Shown: piece after piece, positions 60,680 through 64,000 of the stretch
Numbering within the stretch: the first letter of the stretch is position 1
Layout of the letters: every line of letters starts with the position of its first letter
Source of the DNA: Paragordius varius
Lineage: Eukaryota; Nematomorpha
Direction of reading: 5' to 3'
Length of the DNA stretch: 64,000 nt
Assembly (NCBI GenBank): GCA_964247055.1
Contig: OZ176051.1
Coordinates: 14,880,001 to 14,944,000, forward strand
Notes under the pieces: generated by a model
What the model was told of the DNA's origin: nothing
Databases searched by the model: none
Seen by the model: only the letters and a program-made list of their open reading frames with translations
Made by a program: the position numbers and the translations under genes

Positions 60680-63600
60680 TTATTGAATCATTCCAGGATA
60701 AGAAATGTTGGGCCGTTTCTCACATTCCTCTATTAGAGTAGCATTAATGTTATCCAATTTAATTGTGCCAATAAGCATATATTTATTATCATTGAGCTTT
60801 AGAGCAACCAATTGATTACAAACATCATTAAAGTATCCATTACCTATGCAAAATATTTATAATTAATGCGTGAAAATCAAAAATATTAAATATAATATAA
60901 ACCACCTCTCTCATAAGAACACCAAAAAAGGCTTGGCTCATTATCCGCATCCTAAAATCTCTCAAAATTGGTAATGTGTTTGGTTGTTTTAAATATTTTA
61001 GAAATCTATTGAATAATATTCACAAGCTTTCAAAACAAAATAAAGGTATAGGAAGGAAGATAACATTAGAAGGCGTCGCATGTCATGGTGGCTTAAAATC
61101 AGTAAATCATCTAACAGCAAAAACCAAACCTAGGGAGGAGCCAAAAGAACCAAATTCACATAAAAGTTACCAAGAAATCATTACAAGATCTTTACAGCAA
61201 CACCGTATAATTGAGAAAAATATTGAAACATACATTGTATTGTTTAAGAGTGAAAACTAAGATAAACCAAATCTCACAAGTTAATTGTTTATATACCAAG
61301 TCAAACATTGCTTATTTTTGTGTTTCACAAATCTAATAATTAAATATCGTCACATCTCTATAAATAAATATACCTCTCAAATCAATGTTTAATTTTTTCT
61401 CCCTGTCTTTGCTTGAAAGTTTTTCCCAGCCTGGTATGCTGAAAAGGATTGTAATGCTGGCAAAACTGAAACTATTGAAATGTTTAATGATTCCAAAAAA
61501 TTGAAACTTATATCTATTCGTTCAATTGTCTGTTTATATGCAGCGCGTGTAAAATCAACGGATCTAATTTCACTATGATGTATTACAAGGGATTTTAAAT
61601 GCGCCCATTTCTCAAATGGTTCCAAGTTTCTAAACCCCGTAACACATTCCAGGCCCAAAACTTCCAAATTATTTTCGGTTTCGAAAAATTCGGGAGTGAC
61701 CATACAATTCCTAAGGAACAAAGAGGTTAGATTTTTAGGGAAAGATTCAGCGGACCTAAGAAAGGTTTTTTGGAGATACGATTTTCCTTCTATGGTTAGG
61801 GAGCGAATGTTAGGGAATTTTCGCAATATGTCAGAAATATCATCGAAATCTTCCACCACGTGCAAAAGCAATTCTTTCGCGTTCAAATTCTTCGCCGTAA
61901 AAGTGTTGGTGTATGATTTCACTTCTAGTCTTTCCAGTGAAGGCAAATAAGCTTCTATTACATTATCGAATTTTGACTCTAAAATTAAACTCTTTATGGC
62001 CGTGTGATTGATATGTCCAACTAAACGTACGTTATTAATCAAATCAATAAAGCTACGTTTTGCAACTTTGGAAAGAGATTTAAGAAGGACCAATTGAAAT
62101 TTTTCTCATAACCAAATATTGTAAGTTTGATCGATTTAATCATTGTGTGTGTAGACAATTCCTTTAACAATTCATATGTATAATTAATATTTGCGTGATA
62201 ATCCCCAACACTAACTACTGTTGAATTTTTTTGCCGGACTTAAAAGCCTGAATAGTAGATACAAAAAATATTGCTGAATTGGCTTCTGTTTTAACTATTC
62301 TGATCATATCACTGATTGATAATACATCCGAACAATTATAATTATTTGTCGATTCTATGTGTATGCATTGAAAATTATAAAATTTACAATAATCCAGGCG
62401 CCTTATCAACGTTAATATGTGCGTTTTATTGGCAAAATCGTAGATTGAACCATCTCTGTATTTGCAAGCACCAATAAAATTGCCAATTTCACTAATTACA
62501 TTGGTCATACCCGCACACTTGAGGTTATTCCCGATAACTATATGTAAAAAAAAGTTAAGAAATAAAATTAATTTCTAAATCTTAATAATATTAAAAAAAT
62601 GATTTAATCAAAAAAAGATAGCGAATTGAAAAATCATCATTTATTGAAACATTATTCAATTTCATTGTACTCATTTGGTTGGTAATTTTCTTTAAATATG
62701 GTGAGCTAATGTCTATGATTTGTAATTGTGGATATTCTTTTAATTCATCAATGTCAAATGTCTCAATAAAATTGTTTGAAATGTTTAAATATTACATATT
62801 TAAGAAATAAGATTGTTCTTTAAGTGAAACAATATTTTCATTTTCCAAAGGAGGGAATAAATGCGTTATGTTATTATAAGCCAGATTTAAATGTGTAAGA
62901 TTCCAAAGTTGTTGCCAAACATCCATATAAATAGCAGAGATTTGATTGTTTTCCAAGTTTAAAGATGAAGATTGCAAACTAGTCAAGTTTATATGTAACA
63001 AATGACTAGCATTTATTTGACCGTTCAATTTAAATACCAAATTTAGACTTTGTAACTTAGAACAAAATTGGTATTTTTCGTTCATTTTCTCCAATTCTAT
63101 CTGATTATAACTTAGGTTAAGAGCTTTTAGGCTGGGACTACACACATCAGTCCAACTACTTAATTTATTACCAGATAAATCCAATGTTTCTATGTTATGC
63201 GTTGCATTGAATCCCCCAATGACTACGTTTTTTAGATTCTTTCCAACTTTTAAATATTTTAAAGAAGGTGGAATATTCTGTAAATTAATTGTCTCCAAAT
63301 TGCTAGATAATAAAGTAAGATTAATCAGTTTCATTAAATTCCCTAAATTGGTTAATGATTGCGATGACAAATTTGTATGACCATTCATCTCCAAACTTTT
63401 TAGTGATGATGAAAAGTATTTTATTTGGCTTAAATCAAACGGTGTTTGCACATTTATTGATAAGAAGGTTAGGTTAGATTGGGACCCCAAATGTCTGAAT
63501 AATTGTTCCAATGCAGATTTAGATATTGATTTGTCTACTTGATTAATTTCCAAGCGGTTTAAATTGGGCAATGACATGTCCCCCGTAGTATTAACACTTT

Positions 63601-64000
63601 TAATTCGAACATTATCCAACTTTAATGCTCTTATCCATGTTACTTTTATATCGTTCAAGTTTAGCATTTCAAAATCGCAATTTATGAAGGTTAAATCAAA
63701 AAACTTATCTTAGAATCAAACATATCCTTATTATACCCAGACATTGATCCTGAACCACTGTGGTGAATTTGTTCTTCATCGTCGATCGGATAAAAATTTC
63801 GATGCGAATATAATTTCGCTAATTCTTCCAATTTAACTTTTAACATTTCCAATTGTCTGTCTCCCATGTTTTTGCATTTTATTTGGCTTAATTTACATTC
63901 ACATGGATTGGTTATATTGAGGCACCAATCATGAAAAACTTTGTTCGGAATGACTTCCGTGTGTGCTTTAATAAACGGACAAGCGCAGAAAAAAAGTATT
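60680..64000 (-). pseudogene. LRR gene B, chimeric copy, unit 4/5 junction, cut by window end
   Basis: Terminal exon 60,680-60,843; open pieces 61,389-62,093, 62,215-62,508 and 62,792-63,667. The signal-peptide frame (from 63,691) runs off the window about 14 bases short of its start codon. Lesions as in the other copies; private substitution at 61,890. Confidence 0.85.
63582..64000. repeat. Tandem array unit 5, cut by window end
   Basis: The first 419 bp match the start of the other units, including the LRR signal-peptide exon up to a few codons short of its start. The array therefore continues beyond the window. Confidence 0.85.

Larger units (their letters stand above)
52066..63581. repeat. 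Tandem array unit 4 (11,516 bp)
   Basis: Shares the 64-bp protease deletion with unit 1 (junction near 58,686) but has the segment that unit 1 lacks near 18,558. Its TA tract is the shortest (27 bp at 57,438-57,464). The 76-bp length difference from unit 2 is exactly 64 + 12. A unit-specific substitution is at 61,890. Confidence 0.9.

Noticed and set aside
1-64000. tRNA, rRNA or other structured RNA genes
   Set aside because: No cloverleaf box sequences or rRNA-like stretches were noticed by eye; a covariance-model scan would be needed to exclude them.

Overview
The window is AT-rich eukaryotic DNA, most likely from an invertebrate, and an arthropod is my best guess. The reasons are short GT-AG introns, secreted leucine-rich-repeat (LRR) genes, several Ty3/gypsy-type retroelement relics and a MITE flanked by TTAA. 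I see no bacterial operon, CRISPR array or RNA gene. The species cannot be named from the sequence alone.

Layout. Positions 1-17,470 are single-copy or anciently diverged. They hold a 14-bp minisatellite (359-460), a worn MITE (492-997), a decayed minus-strand Ty3/gypsy element (about 3,560-8,161) split by an array of ~158-bp repeats (about 5,350-6,460), a plus-strand retroelement relic (8,493-11,113), and most of LRR gene A. Gene A is on the minus strand at 11,358-17,903, and its long last intron contains a foldback-type inverted-repeat element (13,435-14,775). From 17,471 to the end the window is a tandem array of ~11.4-11.6 kb units: 17,471-28,881, 28,882-40,473, 40,474-52,065, 52,066-63,581, and a fifth unit cut off at 64,000. 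Each unit carries, left to right, the 5' part of an LRR gene, its duplicated upstream flank, the TTAA MITE, a 5'-truncated minus-strand Ty3/gypsy element with its 3' LTR, a plus-strand retroelement relic, and the 3' part of a second LRR gene type (B).

How the pieces relate. The first gene is A-type at its 3' end, while its 5' end is identical to the 5' end of every later gene. This is what unequal crossing-over between neighbouring paralogues A and B, at or just left of 17,471, would give. Later exchanges between the resulting identical units would enlarge the array. Units differ by a handful of indels (115 bp, 64 bp, 9 bp, 5 bp and TA-tract length) and very few substitutions, so the amplification looks recent. 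Non-adjacent units 1 and 4 share the 64-bp deletion.

The LRR genes encode or encoded secreted proteins: signal peptide, N-terminal cysteine cap, LRR block 1, cysteine cap, LRR block 2, and a second cysteine cap. The last cap lies on a small terminal exon that I identified in both the A and B loci. B-type copies are clearly pseudogenes with many lesions. A has an entirely open second exon and an open third exon, but two frameshifts in exon 1. The retroelements are all dead: they are truncated, frameshifted, and the array element has Val in place of the first Asp of the reverse transcriptase YxDD box.
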